Positions 32,051 to 43,739 of a stretch of DNA of 64,000 nt are shown one piece after another (positions within the stretch are counted from its first letter, which is position 1; every line of letters starts with the position of its first letter). The notes under the pieces are model-generated. The model saw nothing but the letters and a program-made list of their open reading frames with translations. It had not been told where the DNA came from and did no database searches. The stretch spans positions 11,376,018 to 11,440,017 of the forward strand of contig NW_024609836.1 in NCBI RefSeq assembly GCF_016920785.2. Direction: 5' to 3'. The DNA is from Ixodes scapularis (lineage: Eukaryota > Arthropoda > Arachnida > Ixodida > Ixodidae). Made by a program: the position numbers and the translations under genes.

Positions 32051-32883
32051 CATATCACTCGTGCGCACTGCCAATCAGAGGGGAGACGCGATGTCTCCAA
32101 TTACTTTACAAATATGTAGAACTGATAAAATGAAATTCATTCAGTGTATCCTTTCAAATAAGCAGTGAACACATTGTCTGAAACAAAAGCTTTTTCTTTT
32201 TGTATTGTTATTTAACAATTTTATTAAGATTCATTCTCTAGTTTTTATCAACTCAATCTGAAACAGGTGATTAGGGTGGCTTCAAATTAACACACGACAA
32301 ATTTGAAGCCTTTATTAAGGGGTGTCGCCACGGAGCAAAATTAATTAAAAGCTTTTTAAATTAATCCGCAATAATCGTGCGCGTCTTTACAAGCAGTTAT
32401 AAGAAGACAAACACGCTTTAGAAAAATATTGAAAAAAAATCTGTGAATGATGTTCTGTGGGGACTAACCTCAGCCAAACCTTAAAAAACCTAACGTCTAT
32501 TAAGTGTGGGTGACGTTGGAGACCCCAGAAAACTCCAAGATGACTCTTGACAGCTCTTCTAACTTTTAACAATAACACGGCGCCTAACACACTCGCAACT
32601 CTCGGCTGTTGACTACAAAATGTTATTTTATAAAATTTCAGAGGCCTCTCGATCTAGCGTATGATCAAGTGAAATTCGACGTGATTGTAGAAAAGCGCCC
32701 TAAAGGTTTTATCTCCGCTAACAAGCCACAAACGAAATGGAAAGACAACTTTTTCGACACTTTCTTTTGTATAGCGCAGCTCTCGGGCGCCCGTTTCCGG
32801 CTTCAGCGGCGACGCCGTCGGCGTAACCACGCGTTGCATTATGGGGCGTTTCTCACAATGACGTCACACGTGATGCCACGTGT

Positions 32884-33403
32884 AGCATCACGAGGGTTAC
32901 CCTCGTGAGGTCTACAAGGGTTACCCTCACGAGGGTCACAAGGGTTACACTAACAAGGGTTAACATCACGAGGGAAACGAGAGTTACCCTCACGAGGGTC
33001 ACGAGGGTTCCCTCACGGGGGTCACGAGGGTTACCTTCACGAGAGTTATGAGGGTTACCCTCACAAGGGTCACGAGGGTTACCCTCACGAGGGTCACGAG
33101 GGCTACCCTCACGAGGGTTATAAGGGTTACCCTCACGAGGGAAACGAGAGTTACCCTCACGAGGGTCACGAGGGTTCCCTCACGAGGGTTACCTTCACGA
33201 GGGTTATGAGGGTTACCCTCACGAGGGTCACGAGGGCTACCCTCACGAGGGTTATAAGGGTTACCTTCACGAGGGTCACGAGGGTTACCCTCAGGAGGGT
33301 CACGAGGGCTACCCTCACGAGGGTCACGGTTGTTACCCTTACAAGGGTTTCCCTCGCGATAGTCACGATGGCTACCTCCACGAGGGTTACCCTCGTGATG
33401 TCA
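32884..33403. repeat. Minisatellite of CACGAGGGTTACCCT units with higher-order period
   Basis: About 520 bases are built from CACGAGGGT and its partial complement ACCCTC. Units alternate GAGGGTTACCCTCAC and GAGGGTCAC. A higher-order repeat of about 167 bases is visible: AGGGAAACGAGAGTTACC occurs at 32971 and again at 33138 in the same context. Each GAGGGTTACCCTC unit is palindromic. Open frames here (33166-33433) are translations of the repeat. Confidence 0.9.
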
Positions 33404-33490
33404 CATGGGACGTCACGTGGGACGTCATTATAGCAAACACGTGACGTATTACGTCAGGCGTTACGTGACGTGATGTCACACGCTTCTAAC
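33404..33490. repeat. ACGTGACGT-rich segment next to the minisatellite
   Basis: GACGTCACGTGGGACGTCA, ACGTGACG and TTACGTGACGTGATGTCA follow directly after the minisatellite. A similar short patch precedes it at 32860-32884, so the two flank the array. Confidence 0.6.
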
Positions 33491-33635
33491 ACTGCCAATA
33501 TTCCCATTAAATACAGTGGGAAACGGTTTTGCTAAATTTCGCCAAAAAATATTCCCGCTAAACTTACCCTCGTGACTTCACGTGTGACGACAGGTCTGAC
33601 GTCGCACGTGGAGTCATGTGTGACGGCACGAAAGT

Positions 33636-33669
33636 AAAATTTTCCCGCTAAATTTAGCGGGAAAATTTT
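33636..33669. repeat. Perfect 34-bp palindrome
   Basis: The sequence is a perfect palindrome with 17-base arms (AAAATTTTCCCGCTAAA and its complement) and no spacer. Related TTCCCGCTAAA half-sites sit at about 33551 and 33640. Others are near 20230, 29351 and 39825, where the CCGCTAAACTTAGCGG form is again a near-palindrome. Confidence 0.9.
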
Positions 33670-34035
33670 CACGCTTAATTATAGCGGGGAAGGAAAAGGG
33701 GCATACCCTCATTTCCGTACCCTCCCCTCCTCCTTCTCCTCAAGAGCTGCGCTCTAATTCGGCATTACAAAAATATTAAACATTTTTCATTGTTTTTTCT
33801 TTCTCTCAGGCATCTGTTTGTTCAAGGCAATTGCTGACTGTGGTGTCACCCGACGCCATCAACTGAAACACTGCCTCTAGAACTGGGGTACTAGGAATCA
33901 GAGATTATGACACCTATCCGGGCCGAAATTCAGGGAGGGCAAGAGACGAGAGGGGACGTCAGAACGTCGAACTCTAGCTTGAACGATGAGGGTGTAGACG
34001 CAAAGCCTTTGTCCTCACTGCATTCATTCGTGGAA

Positions 34036-34305
34036 CCATAGCCTCCTCTATACTCACACAGCCTGGCAGTTTGACGACGGAGCCATAGAGCGCCCGGTCG
34101 CAGATCTGGAGCGCGAGGATCTGCCAGCACAGAGCATCAAAGAGCCATTTCTCGGGGAGCCTAAACGACACATCAACGAGCCTAAACGCACAGCTTCTGC
34201 AGCGGCGAGGACCCGAAACACACTTGCTCGCGCGGGAGAAGTGTGTTTTGGCGTCTCGCCGCAGCGGGGCGCCAGTCACGTGGTTCTCCTCTCATCCGTC
34301 GTCTG
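34036..34305. mobile_element. DNA-transposon-like repeat, copy 2, truncated by hAT insertion
   Basis: The left end, ATAGCCTCCTCTATACTCAC, and the interior match 26175-26425 closely. Similarity stops at 34299, just before the CAGACTTGT terminus of the hAT-like element. The expected right end of this copy is absent. Confidence 0.65.
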
Positions 34306-35708
34306 CAGACTTGTACCTAACTTAAATACTCTGCTCAAGTTACTGCATCTTAACTACTTTTGTGAGGAACTTGGTATCTTGCAAATACTTTCGGACGTCA
34401 GTATTTAGCACTCTAACTTAAATACTTTCTTCAAGCAACTTGTACTCATTTTAAAGTTACTTTTAATTTACTTTCTACTTTTTATTTTCTTTAGAAGCGA
34501 AAAGCTTGGAAAATATTGAACTCCAGTTATTTTGGCTAGGTACATTTCGTGCCTGGTAATACAATGCACTTCCGTGCTTCTGATGAAAGAGGTGACACGG
34601 AGAAGCAGGGTGTCGCAGCCTCAAGCCGAGCGGACGCGTGTCGTGTCTTCTAACTGGGCGAAACGTCAAAGCAAATTTTCTTACAATTTGTTTGTGGCCA
34701 AGCCCAAGAGCAACAAAGATTCCGAAGCAGAAGGACATGCGGGTGTAAGCATAAAATATGTACAAGGGTCCAAGCCAGAGGGAGGGCACTTGTGTCACAG
34801 ATAGGGTGGGCTCTGCAAGTGTGTGCAAGTGTCTGGTAAGAGTCGACGGTAAACCGGAGTTTATTTTTCTATGTTATGGAGTGAAAGCATTTAAAGAAAC
34901 ACTTGCAGCTTCAGAAATGCCTTTGCATCCGCACGCAATCGCACACACCGCTCGTTTGTTTCACTAGGCTCTCTTTAGGTGTTGAAACCACTTGCAAATG
35001 CCCTGGATATCATCCAGGCTGACAAGAATACGTCCTTTCGATATTTGCACCCCACCATCACAGCGCTGAAGCGCAAGTTTGCGTCCTTATCTGCAATCCA
35101 ACTCTCTGAGCCGCTTAGACTTACTGTGATTGCTGGCCTTGAGAAAATGAAAAGTTCCGTTTTATTATTCGTAAATTTTTGCTTTTACACATTATAGTGG
35201 CCAGAAAATGATAAAAACTTCTTGAAATACTCCGTTCTCTACAGGTTTGGCAACGCGATGAAAGAAAAGACCCTGCCTGTCAGCGCTGTTCTCCTGCCTC
35301 GGTTCAAGCAACAGCGGGTGCCGGACGGTCAAGGGAGGCAGTGGCCGAGCTAATGAAGGACGAAATCACTAGTTTGCCACAGTCGTCTACCCTCACAACC
35401 AAGGAACCGCGATCTTCAACGGAGCATGGTGATTTTTTTTTTGAAGAGTCCCTGGCTACGGGCTCTCAAAGTGATGGTTGATAGGAGTTGTCATCATACA
35501 CCCGCAGTCTGACGACAGAAACAAAGAAGTGGCTCAGATCATCAAGTAGCCCACTCTTCACGAACTCGTCCTTCGACACAACGTCGCGGTGCCTTCGAGC
35601 GCGTCCGTTGAACGGCTATTCAGCATCGGCGGACATATGTGTTATGCAGCTACTTTATTTTGAAATAAACTGAAAAAGAAGGTGTTGTTTTTTCAACTAG
35701 AAATTGCA
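34306..35708 (+). pseudogene. hAT-family transposon relic with decayed transposase
   Basis: The left terminus CAGACTTGTACC is followed by subterminal ACTTAAATAC/CAAGTTAC repeats (34310-34480), like those of the element at 42645. A + strand frame at 34979-35197 (MLKPLANALDIIQADKNTSF) resembles the pre-dimerisation part of hAT transposases. At 35557-35640 the typical C-terminal dimerisation segment reads VAVPSSASVERLFSIGG. Stops and frame changes between them show that it is dead. The right end was not found; the body is interrupted at 35709. Confidence 0.75.
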
Positions 35709-37252
35709 CAGGGTGCCGCCTAAGGACCACCACATCTTGGCACGCCTCACCAAATTCTACACTGTTAGCAAAAATAACACGCCCAGACGTGTAAACCGTT
35801 GTCCCATAGCGGACACGTCGAAACGTGTTCGTTTTACACGAGGCCATCTGTGTTTTTCGTCTACACATGAGTTGCTGTGTAAACTTAACACGCTACACCG
35901 TGTCTGCCTTCCGCAAAACCGTTTCGAGCGTGTTCCTTATGAAACATGGCGGCCAGCGGCCGAGAACAGGCGAGAGACGAGCCCAGCGAGCCGCGCGCCT
36001 TTCAGCCGAATTGAAAGCACACAGGGCGCGTTAGTTCTCGTTCGCTGTCTTTTATACACAGTAAAGTCTCCAAGCGGCGGACGTAGCTACTTGCAAAGGT
36101 ACGTACGTGTGTTGTCGGCGTTCGGCCGCGTCAATAGCTTCAACAAGCCGCTAAACAAAAAAAAAAAAGAAAAAAAAGAAAAAAAAAAGAAATGCTCACA
36201 TGGATAAATAACTTGAGCAAACTATTTAGAATCGGGCGGTAACTTGCGCCACCTATCGAGATTTCTAGCAGCCTGTTTAAAAAAAAAAGACGAGTCTGTT
36301 AACACTGTGAACGACCACAGCCACACAGCAACCCTACATTCAGCGCAGACAACACAGCACACAGCTTCACGGCACCGACATATACACAAACACAACAACC
36401 GACACAACGCCCGACACTTCCTACTCGATATCCATTTCTCCCCGCGGCGCATATAAGCTTGACATGTGCGGGTGAGCTCCTTGGTCACTGACCAGTACAG
36501 ATTTATAGAATAATACACAAAACACGGCGCAATGGACAGCCGTGTGTTAGAACTGTTTGCATTTAAAAAGTATGGAGGCAAAATCTATAATGTTAGTCCG
36601 TTGCAATAAATAATGATATGTTAAAAATAAATCTTAAACCGGTCATGAAAAAGTTCAAATTTTTGTTATTTTCTTGCTTGACCAGTGTTATGAGCAGTCC
36701 GACTAGCACGAATCAGATAGAAAAACAAATTATTGGGATTTTGTCATTACGTATACAATAATAAATGAAAATGATCCTTGCACAAAGCATTTTTTATATA
36801 TTTTTGTGAAGGACATCCGGACATCCGCCCAACACTTCACTTCCGCTAGTTGCAGCAGTTGCAGTACGGGAGCAGACGCCTTCACTTTTGGGGCGTTTTG
36901 ATGCAGTTTTTTGTCGTATGTCGTGTCGGTGTCGAGAAGGGCGGTGGGGCTTGGGAGTTTGTGACCGGTGTTATTCGTGAACACTGGTGTTGGGCGCTGA
37001 TGCGTCTTTTTTTTATACTGCCACCACCCCGAACTTTGAAGATACACGGGCCCGTAGCAGTGTATTATGCTGAATCGCGAGCTCCTTCTCTGTTGACATC
37101 GCTTTCCTGGTACCACTCGTGGATACTGCAGGCGTTTAAACAGTGCGCACCGTCTCGCCTACATCCCCGGTGACGTACTCGACCTGTTGAAACTTATTGC
37201 TTCCGTCATTTTAGAGTGCGCAAGGCAGTTATCTCGTTGGTCTGGTTTCGGT

Positions 37253-37560
37253 TATAAAAGCAAGGCAAAACGCTCGTAGTTCCCGCCCTCAGTACACGTT
37301 GGACATCTTCCACACTTCGACACCGGATAACTGAATGAACGAGGATTTGCATTCACTTCCGAGGTTACTCTCGCCGCTTCCTCACCGTTGAGCAGCAGGA
37401 TGAGCTGGCGACAAGCCGCGGATGAAAGCCTTGAGCATCAACAGCCCAAGCGCACTCGGTGCCGATGCGGGCGACGCGGGTTTCTGTCAACCGGGAGGCC
37501 AGCACAAACCGTGACCGTTCCAGCTCTTCGTCATGACACGGTGTTGCAGAGAGCAGGGTA
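37253..37560 (+). promoter_or_regulatory. Candidate TATA promoter and short open frame
   Basis: TATAAAAG lies at 37253-37260 and an arthropod initiator-like TCAGTA at 37289, about 36 bases on (a little long). A 53-codon frame starts at ATG 37399 (MSWRQAADESLEHQQPKRTR, Arg/Cys-rich after that) and ends TAA at about 37560, where GCAGGGTAAAA could also serve as a splice donor. The product is unrecognised. It may be the transcribed unit of the surrounding element. Confidence 0.3.
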
Positions 37561-38654
37561 AAATACAGCTACACGGATCACCGAAGCAAACGACTGCTAT
37601 CTTAAACCTTGGCTTGTGATTGCGCCTTTGTAGTAGATCATGTTATTCGTTTTGCTGGAGAGACGCAAACGACGGGCATAACAAAATCGCTTGCATATTC
37701 CGCATATCTCACAAAAGCATTTACCCTGTCACCTTGCGAAAAGCGCGAAACACGGAGTCCGCACCGTCCTAAGCTTCCCGTTTTTTACCTGCTTTAGAGC
37801 AGTTTGTACCTGCTAGTAGATATGCCTACTGAAACTGAAACAGGGCAGTGCCAGAGAGAAAGAGACAAAGTTGAGAAAGCTTGCTCGCTCTCTAATTTCT
37901 CAACTCTCAAGTGATTGTACCATAATAAATGCACCAACGCGTCTTCCAAAATAAAGAAAGAGCACTACGTTCACAACATAAAAAATGGTCTCGGTACATG
38001 CATCTGTGGGCAGGTAGGAAACCTTGCCCTTATTGTATTTATTCACGCCGCATGATTGCCGCAACAAACTCGTTACGGGACCGAATCATACTCGAGCGGT
38101 GTGCGTCGCTATGCAAACGCAGTCCAACACGAAGCATAAAAAACGGCAGATTTAAGACAACAATCCGGAGTCCATTATTCAATTAAAACAACGTAATTTT
38201 GTTGAAAACGCCCGCTGCTTCTTACTCACGGTATGTGTCGGGATACTTCCACAGTTTGAAACGGAACGAGGGAAGATTTACTTTTAAAAACGCTCGCTGC
38301 GTCCTCCCGGACCAGCTGGACCGGATCAGCTGACGACGACGGGACTGTACCCGTTGAACCCCCACCACGCAACAAACAATTTGCGCTCCGTGTTAAAAGC
38401 GTGGTTCAAACAGACCCGGAATACAAAGCACCGCACCACACACGACGAATGTTTCAGCTCTTTTTCGCATCGCCGGGTTGCACCAAACAGAACGAGATCG
38501 CCGAACTCAACGCCGCGCTGTCGTGAACCTTGGCTTGTGGTTGCGAACTCGTGGACCCTGTGACTCCCTTCGCTTTCAAAGCACACACGACGATTACGAA
38601 TGCTACTTTCCGTCTTCCAGGAACATCACAGGGGCACTTCTCCGGTCACGTCTT

Positions 38655-40915
38655 CACTGGGCGCGTTAAGTTAACGCGCTCGAGCGCGCTCCAGCGGTCA
38701 GAGTGCACTCGAGCTAAACTAAACGACATCGTCTCACTTCCGGTGCACGGTGGCGGAGCCAGCGGAGCGCGCTCCGCGAGCTCCATCGTCGGAGATGGTG
38801 CGCGAGAGCTCGAACAGGTCGGTTTCCGGTGAGATGACGACGTTTCCGCTCTCGCGGCCAGTCTCGCGGTTACTCGCGGCGATTTTGCGCGGTGGTCGTG
38901 GTTTCACCTGGTTTCACCGGTTTCACACGGTGGTGCGGTGGTCTCGCACGAGACGGAAGAATCATCAAAACCCAAGCGTTTTGGGCTCCGGACACTCCGG
39001 ACCGGGCCGCCGGGCCACTCTGGACCAGAGGCGTCGGGTGTGCGCAATCCCTGGCGAGCGAGTTCGCTTCCGAACGCTCCGAGGATGCCACCGCGTTCGC
39101 CTCGCCAAACTTCGCCGACCGCGACCGCACCAACCGAACCCCGCGGCCGAAAGGCTCCGGCCTAGCCAGGAACTGCACCGAGGTATAGGCCGGTCGTGGG
39201 TAGGAGCTGCTCGTTCTGCGCTACGATGCAGTGCTCGGAGCTCTCGGCGTTGTTCGTACTTGCGCCGAAGTCTTAAGGGACTCCGTCGGACGCGCAAGTC
39301 GCGCCTGCTTGGATGCGTGGATACTTCGACGGCGATCGCTTGGCAGCTCGTGTAATCGTTCCGTCATCGTGGAAAAAAAAAAAAGCATGGTGCTGGTGTA
39401 GAAAGGTATGCATACATCATTCAAATGCTTGTCGAAGTTCTTCATGTACCTTACCGCAATTTCAGAATCAGGCGAGCCAATAAATTCGGCCATTCAGCCG
39501 TCATTCTTTCAGGCTTTTGGGAATTCAGAAGGCGTTCGGCGTACCTTTAATCGCCGCACCAACAGCGTGCAGCATAAATACAAGCTCTCGCTGTTGCCGC
39601 CGTCTCCGCGCACTTATTTCATCGAAGTCGTCGTCGACCAAACACTTTTTCGATGTTTCGACGGGACGGGAGCCATGTTCAAGCGCGCGCCGGAAAGCCG
39701 GAACCGGAAACGTTAAAAAAGCAGGCGTCAGATGGCGCCTCGGTACCAAAGTGCGCCGTTAAGCTACGCTCCGAACCCGCGCGCTCGAGCGCAGACTGTG
39801 TAGCCAATTTAGCGGTTTCCCCGCTAAACTTAGCGGTTTTTGGTTCTGCTTAGCGGGATAAATTATTGTTTTGCGGGCGGCGGGATTTTTAGCCGGTTTT
39901 ATGAAACCTTGGCAGTTCTTTAGCGATATAAAAGTTATATCGATTTAGTGTCAACTATGCACCTTTCATAATCATAAAGACAAGGATAATAAGCCACAGT
40001 CGTCTTCGCTAACTCTCAGTAATGTTCTGGTTTGTGAGAGTAACGCCTGTGACGTCATGAAAACATTAAGGCGACGAATGTCGGAACATGCCTTCCTCTT
40101 TTGTGCGCGCACGTTTGAACAGCATAAATGTTCCAATTTTCCTATGACGTCTTTGTCACTGTTTCGTGAAATGGGCGTGGTGAAGTACGCTCAAAAGTTT
40201 AGAAAAGACTGGCTATAAGACCCTAAACTTAAAGACTGGCTACTGGAGGTTCCTGGTGATAGCAGACGAGCCAGGTGCCGCTATTTCAAAACAGAACTAT
40301 CTGCGAAGAATGTGGATTTGGTCGCGCACGCTGCAACGAAGAAGCATGTTTCGGCCGCTGCACTTTTCCCCTCTAGCAGGCAGACGACTCCACGAGTTAA
40401 ACGGAAGTCTGACAAGTCACGCACTGCTGAAGGGTCCCTTGCCATGTTCGTATGCGCTCACTCTGCAATTTCGACTTAAGCCTAGTTCACATGTAGCGGT
40501 TTTGGCCCTAGAGCGGCGCGATTTCTGCCGTCGCGGCGCTCTGGCCAGCACCAGCAATTCTGCGGCACGAGCGCCGCGACGGCAGAAATCGCGCCGCTTT
40601 AGGGCCAAAATCGCTGCATGTGAAACAGGCTTTAGGATCACCTGGGTGAACTGTGGCGTGGCGTGACAGATTTCTAGTCAAAACAAAAAGAAAGCTTCCT
40701 TTCAGATGGCATTGATATGATCTATACTGTTATTATACCTTTGTCAAGAATTAAAAAAAAAAAAAAAAGTGTCTAAGAAGTCGTTTTGCGCTGTGTTTTG
40801 GATTTAGCGGTTTTTTAGCGGTTTTCGGGATTCTGACTGCGGGTTTTTAATTTTTGAGTTGGCAACACTGAGCGCAGATGTCCGGAGTCTGGAGCTCACT
40901 AACTTAACGCGCCCA
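38655..40915. repeat. CpG-rich block bounded by short inverted repeats
   Basis: TGGGCGCGTTAAGTTA near 38658-38673 recurs as its exact reverse complement at 40900-40915. A variant CAGGGCGCGTTAGTT lies near 36010. The block 38650-39350 is very CpG-rich with overlapping frames on both strands; 39525-39749 on the - strand is a 74-codon frame with an Arg-rich RRRRQQRELVF stretch. No domain is recognised. It may be a further nested element. Confidence 0.35.
40477..40634. mobile_element. Short MITE with near-perfect arms
   Basis: The arms 40477-40541 and 40568-40634 are near-perfect reverse complements over about 65 bases (TTCACATG, TTTTGGCCCTA, GCGGCGCGATTTCTGCCGTC). The spacer is about 26 bases. 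It resembles hAT-derived MITEs, but no target duplication was established. Confidence 0.8.
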
Positions 40916-41690
40916 CTGTGTGCTCGCAAACTCCGAAGCTCTATGCGAAGCTTCTCGCGTCCCGTCAAACCAAAACAGTAGCGGCGCCATGCGTACTTGC
41001 CAGATTTTCTCCGGTCAAAGAAAAACAACGAAAGCCAACCGGCGCTTGCTTCCAGCGTACATCGGCGTTGCGCTTGCGCCGTGGCCAGATCGCCAGATCG
41101 CTTGCAGTTGAAGGTTGAAGCAAAAACGAAACCAACTGCAATGTCACGTGTTCACATCGAGGACACGCTTTTTATATCCATTTTAACTGTTTGGAACGAA
41201 TAATTAGACTCATAACTTTATTTGTGGTGTCTAAGAAACTGTTATCAGGACCCCTAAACTAAATACAAACATGGAAGACATGAAGCAAGCCGCATTGCCA
41301 TCGACCAGAAGATGGCGGCGAGCCCGGTAAGCGTGGGTTTCGCCAACGTCCTGCGACATGGCGCAATTGCTTTTGGTGCATATCTGTCTCCGAGACATGT
41401 TTCTTTCCGCGGAATTTGTCTCGACGGTCCTTTCTAAGTGTGTCCCCAAGCATTCCGGTGCTTCGATAGCCGGCAATGCCGCGGTCGTCGCCGGGGGCGA
41501 TGCGTGTTTTCGAGGTCGGATACACGGTTATGCGTGTATGACCGAACCAAAACACGTTTTTTACAACATCGCATGATTTCTGAACGAATTATCCGTTACT
41601 CATCGTGTAAATTTATGGTAATTTGTGTAAATGGCGTGTTTTCCACCCCAAATATTCGCCAAATACACGGGACTTGCTAACAGTGTAGTT

Positions 41691-42206
41691 CTAATCCTAC
41701 ACACCTGAAGTTGAGCACACGAACGTCGTTTCACGAAATGTTTTATGTCTCCTCTTCTTGATTTTTTTTTTGTTGTTTTTTTGAGAGAGCTCTACTCAAA
41801 GCTAATGAAATGTAAAAAAAAAAAGTGGATGAATTGCTGCAGTGCATTTTCAATGTCGTATACCGGAAGTTCGTCGTCTGCACACACGGATTTGCGAGCT
41901 TGCTCCCAGCTGGTCATCGGAGTTCATATATTCTTGATAAAATTAGTTCTCATAGCGAATATCCTGCTCGTCGCCGGCCCCTGCAAGGCGTTTTCAGCAT
42001 TTTAGCGTTCGGCAACTCCCCCAGCAGTGAGCTCGCAAACCACTGAGCAGACGACGAACAGGCTGATCAAGGACGCAGAAAATACACGGCCGCCGATTTT
42101 ACTTCATTTTTTCATATCTCAGCACCTCTAAATAGAGCTCTAAAAAAAACAGGCATAAAACTTTTTTTGAAACGATATTCGCGTGCCGTGTTTCAGCTAT
42201 GTACAG
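41691..42206. other. AT-rich part of the 6.8 kb element
   Basis: The stretch lies between two subterminal CACTGTTAGC motifs. It holds poly-T and poly-A runs and overlapping frames of 73-87 codons without a recognised domain. Confidence 0.4.
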
Positions 42207-43454
42207 AGCGCGACACTGTTAGCGCGAACAAGTGATCGCCGGTTTTTCAGTTTTTCTCGTTGAAACCAAGGGATATCATCCAAATTATTATTGCTACGTA
42301 AAGAGCTCATCTAGTTCTGTAATGTAAGTGATAAAATTTCGTGCTCGCTAATACAATTTAGAAGTAAGATGCGACAATGCGCCCATGTCGTGTTCGCGCT
42401 AACAGTGTAGCGATGTGTAGCTTTGTATTTCGAATTTGTCAAGGCGTGCCAAGTGTGCTGGTCCTTGTTGCTGCACCCTGCGCTTATTTAGGATAGTGGA
42501 TACCGATTCAAACTGAAAGGTACCACCAGTGTCATTGAGTGTACGACGAACTGACTCGCAATTAATTCAAGTGACCCAGTGAGTATCAGCGAATAGATGT
42601 ACCCCGCGCAAAACACTAAAGCTTTTCCTCACACTAAGCCTAATCGGACTTAAGAAGTAATCCGTTACAAGTAACGGTTTGCTTGTAATCGGTTACCTCT
42701 TTATACGATTTTGTAATTGCCGCCTTTCTTTTTTTGCGGCAGTAATTTGTAATATAATTTAGTTAGAAATATCGGTACCGGATTACTTTAATTACTTGTT
42801 ACTTTCTAAAAATATGAACGTAATACGGGTACTGGAGCAACATGAGCGGGCACTTCGGCAGCATAAATGTAGCAAGTTCCACAGAAGAGAAAATATCGCG
42901 TGGAGGAGAATAAACCAGAAGAAAACACGATTTTTCGTATGACCGGTCACTGGAACCACTAGAAAAACGTGAAAGGCATATACACATGTTCGAAAAATAA
43001 GGAGCAAAAAGGGGACGTGTCTTTTAATCTCCCAGCCAAGGTAGACGCTGGTACTAAGCATGCGCACCGCTAGCTTTGTCTGTAGAATTCCACGGATCAG
43101 TTCCGATCGCCGTGAGCTAGCGGGATGGCGAGTGTCGTTGCAGCTCTTGCTGATTTGGCACCTTACAGGTGAACTGACTGAAACTACATTCTTTTTCTTA
43201 AATACAATAATTTAATTTTACGAGTACTACTATAATGCGGGTGCATAATAAATGAAAATTAGTGCTGCTTTACATTTTTGAGAACATCAATATTGTTTCT
43301 ATTGCTTTACGTGCATTTAGAAAAAATATAAAACGGTTTACTTGATCCGCCATAATGAATGCTGGAAGGTTCCCATATGCAGATCAAATTATAAAATGGT
43401 GGAATGGGCACCAATACCTCGGTATTTATTTCCCAAGGTTCTAAACAGTTAATA

Positions 43455-43680
43455 CAAATGTGCAAGCGTGCTGGAAAAGGATTACGAAAATAACCCGTGG
43501 AGAAAGGGAACAAGAATGACAAAGAACAAACACAAATCTCCAAACACAGCTAGGTGACTGATGCGCGACCGAAATAACTCGCCTGGTCCTGGTATCAAAC
43601 CAGGAACCTCTCCGTTTCCAGTGGAGCGCGCTACCAACTGAGCAAACCAGGAGTTACACGTCATTAGAGCAAGCGGGTTT
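43455..43680 (-). mobile_element. tRNA-derived SINE (family of the 59-60 kb cluster)
   Basis: The reverse complement carries GCTCAGTTGGTAGCGCGC (box A), GGTTTGATACC (box B), CAGGCGAGTTATTTCGG, AGCTGTGTTTGGAGATTTGT and a 3' end with ACAAGAATGAC in the usual order. It is a nearly complete copy inserted into the hAT-like element. Confidence 0.8.
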
Positions 43681-43739
43681 TATCAGCTGCTACCAGTCTA
43701 ACACCAACAAGGGTGAATGGCCTGCATTTTAAGGGTATT

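Larger units (their letters stand above)
35709..42480. mobile_element. 6.8 kb terminal-inverted-repeat element nested in the hAT relic
   Basis: The left end (35709-35757) CAGGGTGCCGCCTAAGGACC... is the imperfect reverse complement of the right end (about 42430-42480). Both share GGACCA, TTGGCACGCC and AAATTC. A subterminal CTACACTGTTAGC occurs inward-facing at 35758 and 41677-41690, with related copies at 42209 and 42400. Subterminal AACACG/CGTGTT motifs are dense near both ends. The interior has a CpG-rich block, a TATA-containing segment and a MITE, but no transposase I recognise. No clear target duplication was seen. Confidence 0.6.

Noticed and set aside
32884..33403. CRISPR array
   Set aside because: There are no unique spacers. 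The repeats are contiguous, variable and palindromic in a eukaryotic context; it is a minisatellite.
33166..33433. Val/Thr/Leu/Arg-repeat proteins on both strands
   Set aside because: They are direct translations of the minisatellite, open because the unit lacks stops.
38750..39355. 201-codon + frame in CpG-rich sequence
   Set aside because: Three other frames are also open here on both strands. The openness is explained by high GC content and no domain was recognised.
35758..41690. CACTA-type element ending exactly at CACTGTTAGC
   Set aside because: The CACTGTTAGC motif is subterminal: longer inverted ends starting CAGGGTG lie outside it at 35709 and 42480, and the motif recurs a second time near the right end.
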